Assembly: GCF_900177485.1 (NCBI RefSeq)
Contig: NZ_LT840186.1
Coordinates: 620,001-684,000, forward strand
Reading direction: 5' to 3'
Origin: Candidatus Pelagibacter sp. HIMB1321
Lineage (GTDB): Bacteria > Pseudomonadota > Alphaproteobacteria > Pelagibacterales > Pelagibacteraceae
DNA length: 64,000 bases
Shown: one piece after another, positions 52,523 through 59,240 of the stretch
How positions within the stretch are numbered: the stretch's first letter is position 1
Layout: every line of letters begins with the position of its first letter
Program-made: the position numbers and the translations under genes
Notes under the pieces: generated by a model
What the model saw: only the letters and a program-made list of their open reading frames with translations
Databases searched by the model: none
Told to the model about the DNA's origin: nothing

Positions 52523-52568
52523 GGTAGCGGGAAGTGGGATCGAACCACTGACCTCGGGCTTATGAGTC
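52523..52568 (-). repeat. Attachment-site copy 2: 46-bp tRNA-Met 3' fragment
   Basis: Identical to copies at 41709 and 57683 over 46 bp. It is preceded by TCTAGAAT, as is the tRNA copy, and followed by CTATCGCCATGAACCC, as is the distal copy. It therefore combines both junction types and is the junction between two tandem elements. Confidence 0.9.
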
Positions 52569-52702
52569 TATCGCCATGAACCCTGCTCACCTACTCTAGA
52601 ACAATTACTCCTGTAAATGCTCTCTTTCCTTTCTAGAAATATTGAATCAAATTAAAGAATCTTAGTCAAGAACCAATGTCATTGACGCGTATATGGAGCA
52701 TG
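52569..52702. repeat. Distal element end, copy 2, with arm-like repeat
   Basis: A near-copy of 41755-41893, with the shared TCTAGAACAATTACTCCTG block, AAAGAATCTTAGTCAAG, CAATGTCATTG and TTGACGC (52682, 159 bp from the core start). Differences cluster in two short stretches (after CATGAACCC and after CCTTTCTA). It marks the distal end of element 2. Confidence 0.7.
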
Positions 52703-52748
52703 AATTGCAATGATTAGACTCTATAATTAGCATTTGTTAGTATTAAAT

Positions 52749-53522
52749 ATGAAGAAAGTTTTAGGTATCGTGGTTGTGAGTTTAATGTTGATTGGGAACG
52801 CATTTTCATTCGGATTACCAAAAGATGTAGGGTCAGGGAACTCGTATACAAAAAGTCTTGAAAGTGGCTTTAAAAAACATGGTGTTAGAATTGTTAAAAA
52901 AGAAGATGGTTTTCCAGTTAGGGCTGGAGAAAAATCTGTAAGATTTGAAGTCAGATTTGGAGATTGTGGAAAAGACAAACCTCCAGGAAAGTGGAGTGAT
53001 TGCAAAAAAGATCGGCAAAGACACGAATTGAGTGGCAAAAAATTCAAAGGTGAAAAATGGACAGCCTTTTCAATTTATCTTCCAAAAGATTTTAAAAGTG
53101 TAGATCCTGTAAAATTAGCAATGGGACAATTCCATCAAAAAGGTGGTTCACCAAATTTAATGTTTCAATTTAACAATTATGGATTTTGGGCAGATAGACA
53201 GAGAGGTTTCATGACTATAGAACAAAAATTAATTCTTCCATATGGAGACATGATAGGAAAATGGAATGATATTTTAATACATGGAAATTTTACAAAAAAG
53301 GAAGACGGTTTTTTTAAAATTTGGGTAAACAATAAATTAAAATACGAATACAGTGGTAGAACTACATCAGGAAAACCAAGTTTTTTTAAATTTGGAATAT
53401 ACCAAACTTATGTCAGTAGGTATTCTCTTTATGAAGAAAGAACTTACCCAACTCAAATTGTTTATTTTGATGAAATTAGACATGGAAATTCACGAGAAAA
53501 AGTTGTGAAAGACTTATATTGA
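52749..53522 (+). CDS. Secreted heparin lyase I-like / polysaccharide lyase family protein
   Basis: A ~257-residue protein with a signal peptide (MKKVLGIVVVSLMLIGNAFS). The mature part looks like a beta-jelly-roll of the heparin lyase I / PL20-like group: VRFEVRFGDCGKDKPPG, RHELSGKKF, FSIYLPKDFKS, MGQFHQKGGSPNLMFQ, GKWNDILIHGNF, FKIWVNNKLKYEYSG and a final strand VYFDEIRHGN. Family enzymes cleave acidic polysaccharides; the substrate here is unknown. I use ATG 52749 because it starts the signal peptide; an in-frame TTG lies five codons upstream. Confidence 0.8.
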   Translation: MKKVLGIVVVSLMLIGNAFSFGLPKDVGSGNSYTKSLESGFKKHGVRIVKKEDGFPVRAGEKSVRFEVRFGDCGKDKPPGKWSDCKKDRQRHELSGKKFKGEKWTAFSIYLPKDFKSVDPVKLAMGQFHQKGGSPNLMFQFNNYGFWADRQRGFMTIEQKLILPYGDMIGKWNDILIHGNFTKKEDGFFKIWVNNKLKYEYSGRTTSGKPSFFKFGIYQTYVSRYSLYEERTYPTQIVYFDEIRHGNSREKVVKDLY

Positions 53523-53546
53523 ATATTAACTAAAAGTGATTAATTT

Positions 53547-54326
53547 TTAAATATTCTTTTCAATAAATTTTATAATGGCATCAGCTAATTCTTTTCGACT
53601 ATCTTCAAACATATGGTTTTTGCCAGTTCCACATTTAGTATCTTTACTTAAATTTCCTGACTCTATTAATATAAATGCCGTAATTCCTAGATTTATTTCT
53701 TTTAATTTATTTTGTAATTTTTGAGCTGTTTTGTGATGTGAGTTATCACAAACATCTTTTATATGATGGAATATTCCAATAGGTAAATTTAGATCTTTAA
53801 TTTTTTTTAACGGAACTTTAAGAGTATTATTTTTGACTGAACCGACTGCAGTTCCTGTAAGGATAATACCTGATATTAATTTTGAATTATTTGAAGAAGC
53901 AGCCAAATAAGCCATAGTCCTTGCAGCGCCAAAGCTTTGTCCTCCAAGCCAAATTGGTTTTTTGTATTTATCACTATAAAATTTTATAATACTTTTAATC
54001 CTATCTGCTTGATCGGGCTTGTATGCTGCTGGAGCATATCCATCAGATCTCCGTTGACTACCAGAACTAATATTGTAAGGATTATACATAACTACAATAT
54101 CATATTTCCCCTCTACTTCAGATAATGGGTCAGTGCTAAAAAATTGACCTGTTCCACCTGACAACCAAATAATTATAGGTTTATCACTTTTTTCTTCCGC
54201 TTCGATAAATCTAGTAAGTGTTAAATCAAATTTTTTATCGCATTTTGGTTCATTGCACGGAACTATTTCTGAAAAACTAAAATTTGGTTTAAGTATTATT
54301 AAAAATATTAATAATAACTTTTTCAT
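53547..54326 (-). CDS. Secreted alpha/beta hydrolase
   Basis: A 259-residue protein with an N-terminal signal peptide (MKKLLLIFLIILKPNFSFSE). It has an alpha/beta-hydrolase pattern: IIWLSGGTGQFF oxyanion loop, the nucleophile elbow LGGQSFGAART (GxSxG, about residue 125), and a possible catalytic His in GKNHMFED near the C-terminus. Six cysteines, including CNEPKCDKKFD just after the signal, suggest disulfides. An esterase or peptidase role is possible; the substrate is unknown. It is convergent with the lyase-like gene. Confidence 0.75.
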   Translation of the reverse strand: MKKLLLIFLIILKPNFSFSEIVPCNEPKCDKKFDLTLTRFIEAEEKSDKPIIIWLSGGTGQFFSTDPLSEVEGKYDIVVMYNPYNISSGSQRRSDGYAPAAYKPDQADRIKSIIKFYSDKYKKPIWLGGQSFGAARTMAYLAASSNNSKLISGIILTGTAVGSVKNNTLKVPLKKIKDLNLPIGIFHHIKDVCDNSHHKTAQKLQNKLKEINLGITAFILIESGNLSKDTKCGTGKNHMFEDSRKELADAIIKFIEKNI

Positions 54327-54398
54327 TTTCCTAGATTAACAAAACTAAATACGTCCTACAACAATCTGAAACTAATAGTTGAAACTATGAATATGCAT

Positions 54399-54453
54399 GC
54401 AATTAAAGAATCTTAGTCAAGAACCAATGTCATTGACGCCTATATGGAGCAGG
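54399..54453. repeat. Stray copy of the distal element-end repeat (F)
   Basis: It contains GCAATTAAAGAATCTTAG, CAATGTCATTG and TTGACGC (54433) followed by TATGGAGCAGG, almost identical to the end of 52640-52702 but without the tRNA core or the block between. It lies between the secreted hydrolase gene and a small secreted protein gene. Probably the scar of a further element inside element 2. Confidence 0.6.
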
Positions 54454-54473
54454 ATTTATTTATTATTTTTTAA

Positions 54474-54719
54474 TTACTGAAAACATCCTAGCCATCTTTG
54501 GCCATAAGCAAGTTTCCATCTATAATTAAAACACTGAAATTTACTTTTAAAAGGCCCAACACATTTTCTCATTGTTCCACCTTGTTCCATATAACAAGCA
54601 TACCATGGAGCATGATAACTTGCTTTTTTAAATAAATATTCGTCGGCGATAGAAAAACTTGTAAAACTATTTGCATTAATAAAAGTAGCAAAAATGATTA
54701 AAAAGCAAAATTTTTTCAT
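54474..54719 (-). CDS. Small secreted Cys-containing protein
   Basis: An 81-residue protein starting at ATG 54719 (eight codons after an upstream in-frame ATG, but at the signal peptide). The signal peptide MKKFCFLIIFATFINANS is followed by a ~60-residue mature domain with four cysteines (WYACYM, RKCVG, FQCFNY, LGCFQ) likely forming two disulfides, and several aromatic residues. No family is recognised. The final residues reach the QRWLGCFQ end. Function unknown. Confidence 0.65.
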   Translation of the reverse strand: MKKFCFLIIFATFINANSFTSFSIADEYLFKKASYHAPWYACYMEQGGTMRKCVGPFKSKFQCFNYRWKLAYGQRWLGCFQ

Positions 54720-54928
54720 AGAAGTATTATATAAAAAATCCAAATGTTTAGCAATAGAGGTACCAGACAGATCTCAAAATTTGAAAGTTGAATTGACCCC
54801 TACTTAGTAAAATAAATTTAGGAGTCCCAACTGCTTTTGGTTTATACAAAGAAATAGAAACTTAACCTTGTAAAAAACTAATTCGTTTTAATTGTGATGT
54901 CTAAAAAATTATAATAAAATTTTTTCAA

Positions 54929-55147
54929 ATGACTAGTTTGCAAATTTTTTGGTCAATAATTTGTGCGCCAATATTATATTTTTTAATTCGTTTTGTGTTC
55001 TTTCATAAAGATAAATCAGGAAAATATGTTGCAACGTTTAATAATACTTTCTTATGGGAGTATGCAAAGTGGTGGGTTAAAGCGATTATATTTTTAATTA
55101 TACTTGCAATTATCTTATCAGGCGGCACAGGAATATTTGATCTATAA
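54929..55147 (+). CDS. Small membrane protein of unknown function
   Basis: A 72-residue protein with two hydrophobic helices (residues ~4-22 and 50-68) joined by a charged loop (FFHKDKSGKYVATF). It has no similarity that I recognise. It is on the plus strand between two minus-strand genes, with a 209-base upstream gap in which I see no clear promoter or repeat. Membrane location is the only safe statement. Confidence 0.55.
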   Translation: MTSLQIFWSIICAPILYFLIRFVFFHKDKSGKYVATFNNTFLWEYAKWWVKAIIFLIILAIILSGGTGIFDL

Positions 55148-55184
55148 TGGCCAACTTAGCTTATATGATACCTCTGATTTAGAT

Positions 55185-56453
55185 TTATTTTGAGTTCTCA
55201 TCTAAATTTTCTAAATATTCTTTTAGTTTATTTATTTCTATTTCAAAAAATTCTTTATTTTGTCTAACCCTGTATGCTTTAAATTTTTTGTGCACTTTTT
55301 TTTCAACGTTGTCTGCGTTTTTGAAAGATTTATAGTACTCTACTTTAAATGGATAAAGTACACCTGTTTCAGAACTAAGTTGATCGGCTCTTTCCTCAGG
55401 TAAATTGGTTGTCCATCCAACTTTAAATACATTATTTGGATAACTTTTATTTGATAAAATATAAACATAATTAAAGTTTTCATCAATTCTTACACGCCTT
55501 TTTCTAGATCTTTGCACTAAGGTTGTTTTTCTTTCAAAAGTTTCATAATGATTTAATAAAGAATTTCTACAGTCTATAAATTTTTCTTTATTTAAAATAT
55601 TTGTAAAATGATAATCTTCATCTACAGTAATTTTACCAAGCTCTACAAAAAATTTACCACTGAGATGTAATTTTTTTTCAGCAAATCGAAAATCATCGTG
55701 TTTTTCGAAATAACTTTTGTTTACATCTTCAATTTTTGAAAATTCATTTTTTGAACATTGAACAGAACTATCCCATGATTTGTAGCCAATTTTTTGATTT
55801 GTAGGATCTAGTTCTTTATTGGTTATATTATCAAAAATAAAAAATCCAAAATCTCTAGATGTTACCTCAAGCTCTTCTCCTTTGGATCCTTTAATATTTA
55901 ATTTTTTCTTATTTAAAATTGATAACAAATTGTAAGTAATTGTTTCAAAATCATAATCTCGTAAAAATCTTATTTTTTTAATGCCATCTCTACTTATCAA
56001 TGAATTTGTCAGAGATGTTATTTTTTGATTATAGTATTGTATTTTTTCTTTATGCTTCTCATATTTTGATATCAATAAATAATATTTATTGAATTGTTTG
56101 AGAAACGTTTCAGTTTGATTGTCTTTTTCACAAGTTAAGTTTAAGAGTATTTTGCCTTCACTCAGACCACCAAAAAAACCTTTTTTAGCGTAGTAACTTT
56201 TCTTAACTAAAATTTTATGTCTTATTTTTAAAAATTCTGTAATTAAATCTTGTTCTGCCTGTTTTATCTTGTCATGGGGAATTAATGTTTGGTACTTTTC
56301 ATAAGTTTTTAGGTCGTAAATTTCTTTAATTTGTTTAATTGTTTTATTAAAAATAGTTTGTCTTTCTTTTAGAGTTTTGTCATCTAATCTCTCTAAGTTT
56401 GCTAAGGATTTTGGATCTTTCTCTTTTTTTCTATAATAATTTCGCCAAACCAT
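55185..56453 (-). CDS. Coiled-coil protein with C-terminal T5orf172 / GIY-YIG-type domain
   Basis: A 422-residue protein. The N-terminal ~150 residues are Lys/Glu-rich and probably coiled-coil. A middle region (about 160-300) has no recognised fold. The last ~100 residues, NYVYILSNKSYPNNVFKVGW, then a DQLSSETGVLYPFKVEYYK segment, VEKKVHKKF and RVRQNKEFFEI, match the T5orf172/Mug113 branch of the GIY-YIG superfamily, which in some proteins is a nuclease. Similar proteins occur in phages and defence loci; function here is unproven. An HsdR-like stub lies 18 bases upstream. Confidence 0.75.
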   Translation of the reverse strand: MVWRNYYRKKEKDPKSLANLERLDDKTLKERQTIFNKTIKQIKEIYDLKTYEKYQTLIPHDKIKQAEQDLITEFLKIRHKILVKKSYYAKKGFFGGLSEGKILLNLTCEKDNQTETFLKQFNKYYLLISKYEKHKEKIQYYNQKITSLTNSLISRDGIKKIRFLRDYDFETITYNLLSILNKKKLNIKGSKGEELEVTSRDFGFFIFDNITNKELDPTNQKIGYKSWDSSVQCSKNEFSKIEDVNKSYFEKHDDFRFAEKKLHLSGKFFVELGKITVDEDYHFTNILNKEKFIDCRNSLLNHYETFERKTTLVQRSRKRRVRIDENFNYVYILSNKSYPNNVFKVGWTTNLPEERADQLSSETGVLYPFKVEYYKSFKNADNVEKKVHKKFKAYRVRQNKEFFEIEINKLKEYLENLDENSK

Positions 56454-56470
56454 TATTTAAATAAGTTTAA

Positions 56471-56575
56471 TCAATTCTCACACGGATATGTATCTTGCAT
56501 TCCCCAACCCGAGCTTCTCAATAATTTATCTATATTGTCTCTGGCTCTTTGCTCTGGATTTTGATTTTTAGTCAT
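56471..56575 (-). pseudogene. Possible N-terminal stub of a type I restriction HsdR-like protein
   Basis: A 34-codon frame whose translation starts MTKNQNPEQRARDNIDKLL and continues RSSGWGMQD before a stop. This closely resembles the first ~30 residues of HsdR/DEAD-helicase restriction subunits (NPEQxARxxIDxLLxxxGWxxQD). The rest of such a protein (hundreds of residues) is missing. It could be a degraded remnant or a small gene of its own. It lies between the recombinase and GIY-YIG genes on the same strand. Confidence 0.5.
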
Positions 56576-56651
56576 ATCTATTTAAAGATATCACATTTTT
56601 TAAATTGAGTGGAAGATCATTCTATTAATTAGATAAAATTTAACATACGGA

Positions 56652-57635
56652 CTAATTCCCTAATTTTTTTGCTAAATGTTCAGCTGAAATATGAGTATAC
56701 CTTTTCAATACTTTGAGATCTTTCCATCCACCTTGAGCTGATATTTCTGTGATACTCCAACCATTCATAGAAGCTCTTGTTGCAAAGGTATGCCTTGTTG
56801 AATGAAATCTTTTATTAATTCCTGTCCATTTCTTTAGCTGTTGCCAATAAAAATCAACTGTATCTCCTCTTTCACAATTAATTAATTTCCCGTTGATATT
56901 TATTGGAAGTTTATTTATTTCATCCATAGCTCTTTTGGACAAGCCTACTCTTCTAGATAAACCATTTTTAGTTTCTCTTAAAATCACAGTATGTTTTTTA
57001 AAGTCTATATCCTCTCTTCTAATTTTTAGAATTTCTCCTCGTCTTATTCCACAATCAAGACCAAGCATAATAACTAACTTTAACCATTTAGCCTTTGAAT
57101 GCTCCGCTTGTTCTAAAAGAACTTTTTCTTCATCAGGTTCAATCACTTCACCTTTAAACTCTGGTTCTCTTAAACGTTTAATAAACTCACAAGGATTTGT
57201 TGGAAGATATATTCCAAGTATTTGCCTTGCATATTTAATCGAGACAGAAACTAAAGTTAAATATTTATTAACTGTACTTGGGTTTAGTTCTTTTAATAAC
57301 TCTTGCTGATAATCTCTTAAAACTAATGGTGTAACTTGAATTAGTTTTAATCTTGCTATTTTATGATTGCAGAGTTTTCGTGCTTTATATCGTTCAGATT
57401 GATAACTCTTTTTATTAATTACTACTTCTTTGATATAACGATTAATTAAATCTTTAAGTAGAATATTATTAGCAGCAGTTAAATCTTCAAATATTCCTTT
57501 ATCTAACTTACTCTCTTGTTCTCTTGCCCAGCGTTGAGCATCCTCTTTATTTATAAATGTTTTTGATAAGTTTTTAGAATTGTTTCTTCTTATTCTAACT
57601 TCCCATTTTCCATTCCGTTTTCTATATCCAGCCAT
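56652..57635 (-). CDS. Tyrosine recombinase / site-specific integrase
   Basis: A ~327-residue phage-type integrase. The N-terminal AGYRKRNGKWEVRIRRNNSK is an arm-binding-like region, followed by a SAM-like core-binding domain (about 60-150) and the catalytic domain with Arg in GLDCGIRRGEILKIRRED, Lys in the beta-hairpin region, HSTRHTFATRA (HxxR) and the nucleophile Tyr in LKRYTHIS near the end. I use ATG 57635 (MAGYRK); an in-frame TTG at 57665 would place the start in the attachment region. It lies 47 bases from the tRNA, as expected for an integrase that targets it. Confidence 0.92.
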   Translation of the reverse strand: MAGYRKRNGKWEVRIRRNNSKNLSKTFINKEDAQRWAREQESKLDKGIFEDLTAANNILLKDLINRYIKEVVINKKSYQSERYKARKLCNHKIARLKLIQVTPLVLRDYQQELLKELNPSTVNKYLTLVSVSIKYARQILGIYLPTNPCEFIKRLREPEFKGEVIEPDEEKVLLEQAEHSKAKWLKLVIMLGLDCGIRRGEILKIRREDIDFKKHTVILRETKNGLSRRVGLSKRAMDEINKLPININGKLINCERGDTVDFYWQQLKKWTGINKRFHSTRHTFATRASMNGWSITEISAQGGWKDLKVLKRYTHISAEHLAKKLGN

Positions 57636-57640
57636 ATCTA

Positions 57641-57658
57641 TTGACGCCTCAGAGACGC
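57641..57658. repeat. Recombinase-side arm-like repeat of element 2
   Basis: TTGACGC (57641) and GAGACGC (57652) are spaced 11 bp apart, upstream of the recombinase ATG and 42 bp from the core start at 57683. Their place and spacing equal those of the TTGGAGC pair at 52481, and TTGACGC also occurs at both distal ends. Confidence 0.6.
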
Positions 57659-57681
57659 AAAACAAACTTATGCTTCTAGAA

Positions 57682-57758
57682 TGGTAGCGGGAAGTGGGAT
57701 CGAACCACTGACCTCGGGCTTATGAGTCCCGCGCTCTAACCAACTGAGCTACCCCGCC
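57682..57758 (-). tRNA. tRNA-Met (CAT), elongator type; integration target
   Basis: A 77-nt cloverleaf read on the minus strand. The acceptor GGCGGGG pairs with TCCCGCT followed by A-CCA, with a D arm GCTC/GAGC, anticodon loop CTCATAA, and T arm AGTGG/CCACT around TTCGATC. The CCA end is encoded. The first and last acceptor pairs are G-T wobbles, and the pair closing the anticodon loop is A-G (31-39). The absence of the initiator-type GGG/CCC anticodon stem argues for elongator Met; a lysidine-modified tRNA-Ile2 cannot be excluded. Its 3' 46 bases are duplicated twice in the island. Confidence 0.93.
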
Positions 57759-57831
57759 AAATTTTTACAAATGGGTTATACTACTTTTAAAAATTGATGC
57801 AAATGGCTTTGTTTCATTAAATATCATAAAA

Positions 57832-58623
57832 CTATTGAACAGTAATTCGATGCATTTTACGATTACCATTAAATGCCGTTGCCTGATGTAACATGGATCT
57901 ATTATCCCATATAGCTATCTGATCTTTTTCCCATTCTAAAGAATATTGAAATTTCTTTTTTGTTTGATGCTTAAATAAAATATTTTTTAAATTCTTAAAA
58001 TTTTTTAAAGTTTTATTAAAAGCAATTAAATGACCAGGACTGCAATAAATAGTTTTTTTACCATTAACTGATCTTATTATCTTATGTTTAGCAACTAACT
58101 TTTTTTTTAATACTCCTTTTTCCTTAGTTCTTTCAATAGTTGTATTTGCAATTGGTCCATTTGAAGAAAAAGTTCCTTTTAAGTTTTTCAATTTATTTTT
58201 AAGTTTTAAAGGTAAATGTTTGTAAGCTAAATATTGTGATGAAAAATCAGTATTACCCAATCCTTTCTTAGGTACAATTTTAGAAAATAGCATTGTAAAT
58301 TTTGGTGGTCTTTTTGTGTAACTAGAGTCTGTATGGAATTGTTCTCCAAAGTTTGGACCTTTGTCAGTAGATTTTCTTTGAACAACAGTTATTTGAGGAT
58401 ATTTTTTACTTAGTCCTTTTAACCTTGGATAAAAAGCAGGTTTTCCAAATATTTTTGAAAATTTTAGATATTCTTTAGAAGTTAGTCTTTGGTTTCTAAA
58501 ATAAATTAAACCATATTTAATCAAACAAGATTTAATCTTTGTGATATCAGTTTTTGTTAAGGATTTTAGATTGCATTCAATTTCTGCAGCTATATTATTT
58601 TTATTTGGAATAACTTTTATCAT
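57832..58623 (-). CDS. TauD/TfdA family Fe(II)/2-oxoglutarate dioxygenase
   Basis: A 263-residue dioxygenase. The iron-binding HxD is in EQFHTDSSY (about residue 93), the distal His in RSMLHQATAF and the 2-oxoglutarate-binding Arg in KMHRITVQ. FSKIVPKKGLGNTDFSSQYLAYKHLP is also characteristic. The family hydroxylates taurine and other small acids or sulfonates; the substrate here is unknown. It lies just outside the tRNA side of the island, separated by 73 bases from the tRNA gene. Confidence 0.87.
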   Translation of the reverse strand: MIKVIPNKNNIAAEIECNLKSLTKTDITKIKSCLIKYGLIYFRNQRLTSKEYLKFSKIFGKPAFYPRLKGLSKKYPQITVVQRKSTDKGPNFGEQFHTDSSYTKRPPKFTMLFSKIVPKKGLGNTDFSSQYLAYKHLPLKLKNKLKNLKGTFSSNGPIANTTIERTKEKGVLKKKLVAKHKIIRSVNGKKTIYCSPGHLIAFNKTLKNFKNLKNILFKHQTKKKFQYSLEWEKDQIAIWDNRSMLHQATAFNGNRKMHRITVQ

Positions 58624-58652
58624 TCCAATTATTTAATACTAAAATGAAGATT

Positions 58653-58859
58653 TTAAAATATTAAAACACCAAATAAAACAGCGCCTAATGAGGTTGCTGC
58701 AGTAAATAAAATTTTTTTTTGAAACTCTTTTCTTTTATTAACACTCACTCTATTCAATAAGACATTAATATTCGTAGATTTAATTTGATCAAAATTTTCA
58801 TCATTAACAGTATATCTTTTAACAATCTTATCCTTCAATGATGTGAAAGTATTTTGCAT
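58653..58859 (-). CDS. Small tail-anchored protein (paralogue of the next gene)
   Basis: A 68-residue protein with a charged N-terminal part (NTFTSLKDKIVKRYTVNDEN) and one C-terminal hydrophobic helix (residues ~50-68). The middle part INVLLNRVSVNKRKEFQKK aligns with INILKARAKAIQDKENFKN of the protein at 58900-59106, suggesting paralogues. It probably sits in the membrane with the N-terminus cytoplasmic. Function unknown. Confidence 0.6.
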   Translation of the reverse strand: MQNTFTSLKDKIVKRYTVNDENFDQIKSTNINVLLNRVSVNKRKEFQKKILFTAATSLGAVLFGVLIF

Positions 58860-58899
58860 ATTAAATATTTAATCACCAAAATTTAAAATTTACAAATTA

Positions 58900-59106
58900 T
58901 TAAATTGAAAAGAAAATACCTGCGGCACCAAGTGCTGTTAAAATCAAAACTATCACCGTTGTGTTCTTAAAGTTTTCTTTATCTTGAATTGCTTTGGCTC
59001 TCGCCTTTAAAATATTGATATCTACTTTTTGAGTTTTGTTGTTATCTTGTTCTACAGGCTTATCTGTTTGACTGATGATTTTGGGGTTTTCATCAAATGT
59101 TGTCAT
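58900..59106 (-). CDS. Small tail-anchored protein
   Basis: A 68-residue protein, started at ATG 59106 (MTTFDENPK) because the upstream in-frame extension has no similar partner. The polar N-terminal half is followed by the motif VDINILKARAKAIQDKENFK and a C-terminal hydrophobic helix ending FFSI. It resembles the next gene (58653-58859) in length and layout. Function unknown; a role as a small membrane-associated factor is only a guess. Confidence 0.62.
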   Translation of the reverse strand: MTTFDENPKIISQTDKPVEQDNNKTQKVDINILKARAKAIQDKENFKNTTVIVLILTALGAAGIFFSI

Positions 59107-59240
59107 AACATATAAGCCTTTATTAAAGAAAAATAAATATAAACATAAATAGCAAAGAGGATCAAAATGAACTTTGTTCAAATTGGGTTAAATCCACATT
59201 GACTGATGTCCATTTTGGGTCATACTAACTTTAAAGTAAT

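Larger units (their letters stand above)
52301..52733. other. Intergenic junction between the two island elements
   Basis: This 433-base gap holds no recognised gene. It contains the recombinase-side repeat pair of element 1 (52481-52499), the second 46-bp attachment-site copy (52523-52568) and the distal end of element 2 (52569-52702). The first ~140 bases (52301-52440) are low-complexity AT-rich sequence in which I see nothing specific. Confidence 0.7.
52523..57682. mobile_element. tRNA-Met integrative element 2 (5.2 kb, with tyrosine recombinase)
   Basis: Lies between attachment copies 2 and 3, directly at the 3' end of the tRNA-Met gene. It carries a tyrosine recombinase beside the tRNA, an HsdR-like stub, a T5orf172/GIY-YIG protein, two small envelope proteins, a secreted hydrolase and a heparin-lyase-like protein. 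A stray element-end repeat at 54399 suggests that it too is composite. Absence of conjugation or phage structural genes means it would need help to move between cells. Confidence 0.78.

Noticed and set aside
52523..52600. Possible third tRNA gene at the middle junction
   Set aside because: As at 41709, the 5' half is absent and replaced by element-end sequence.
57636..57665. Extended N-terminus of the recombinase from a TTG codon
   Set aside because: It would run through the repeat pair at 57641-57658 and nearly into the core; the ATG at 57635 starts a normal family N-terminus.
41702..57681. Prophage interpretation of the island
   Set aside because: No capsid, tail, terminase, portal or lysis genes are recognisable; only the recombinase is phage-like.
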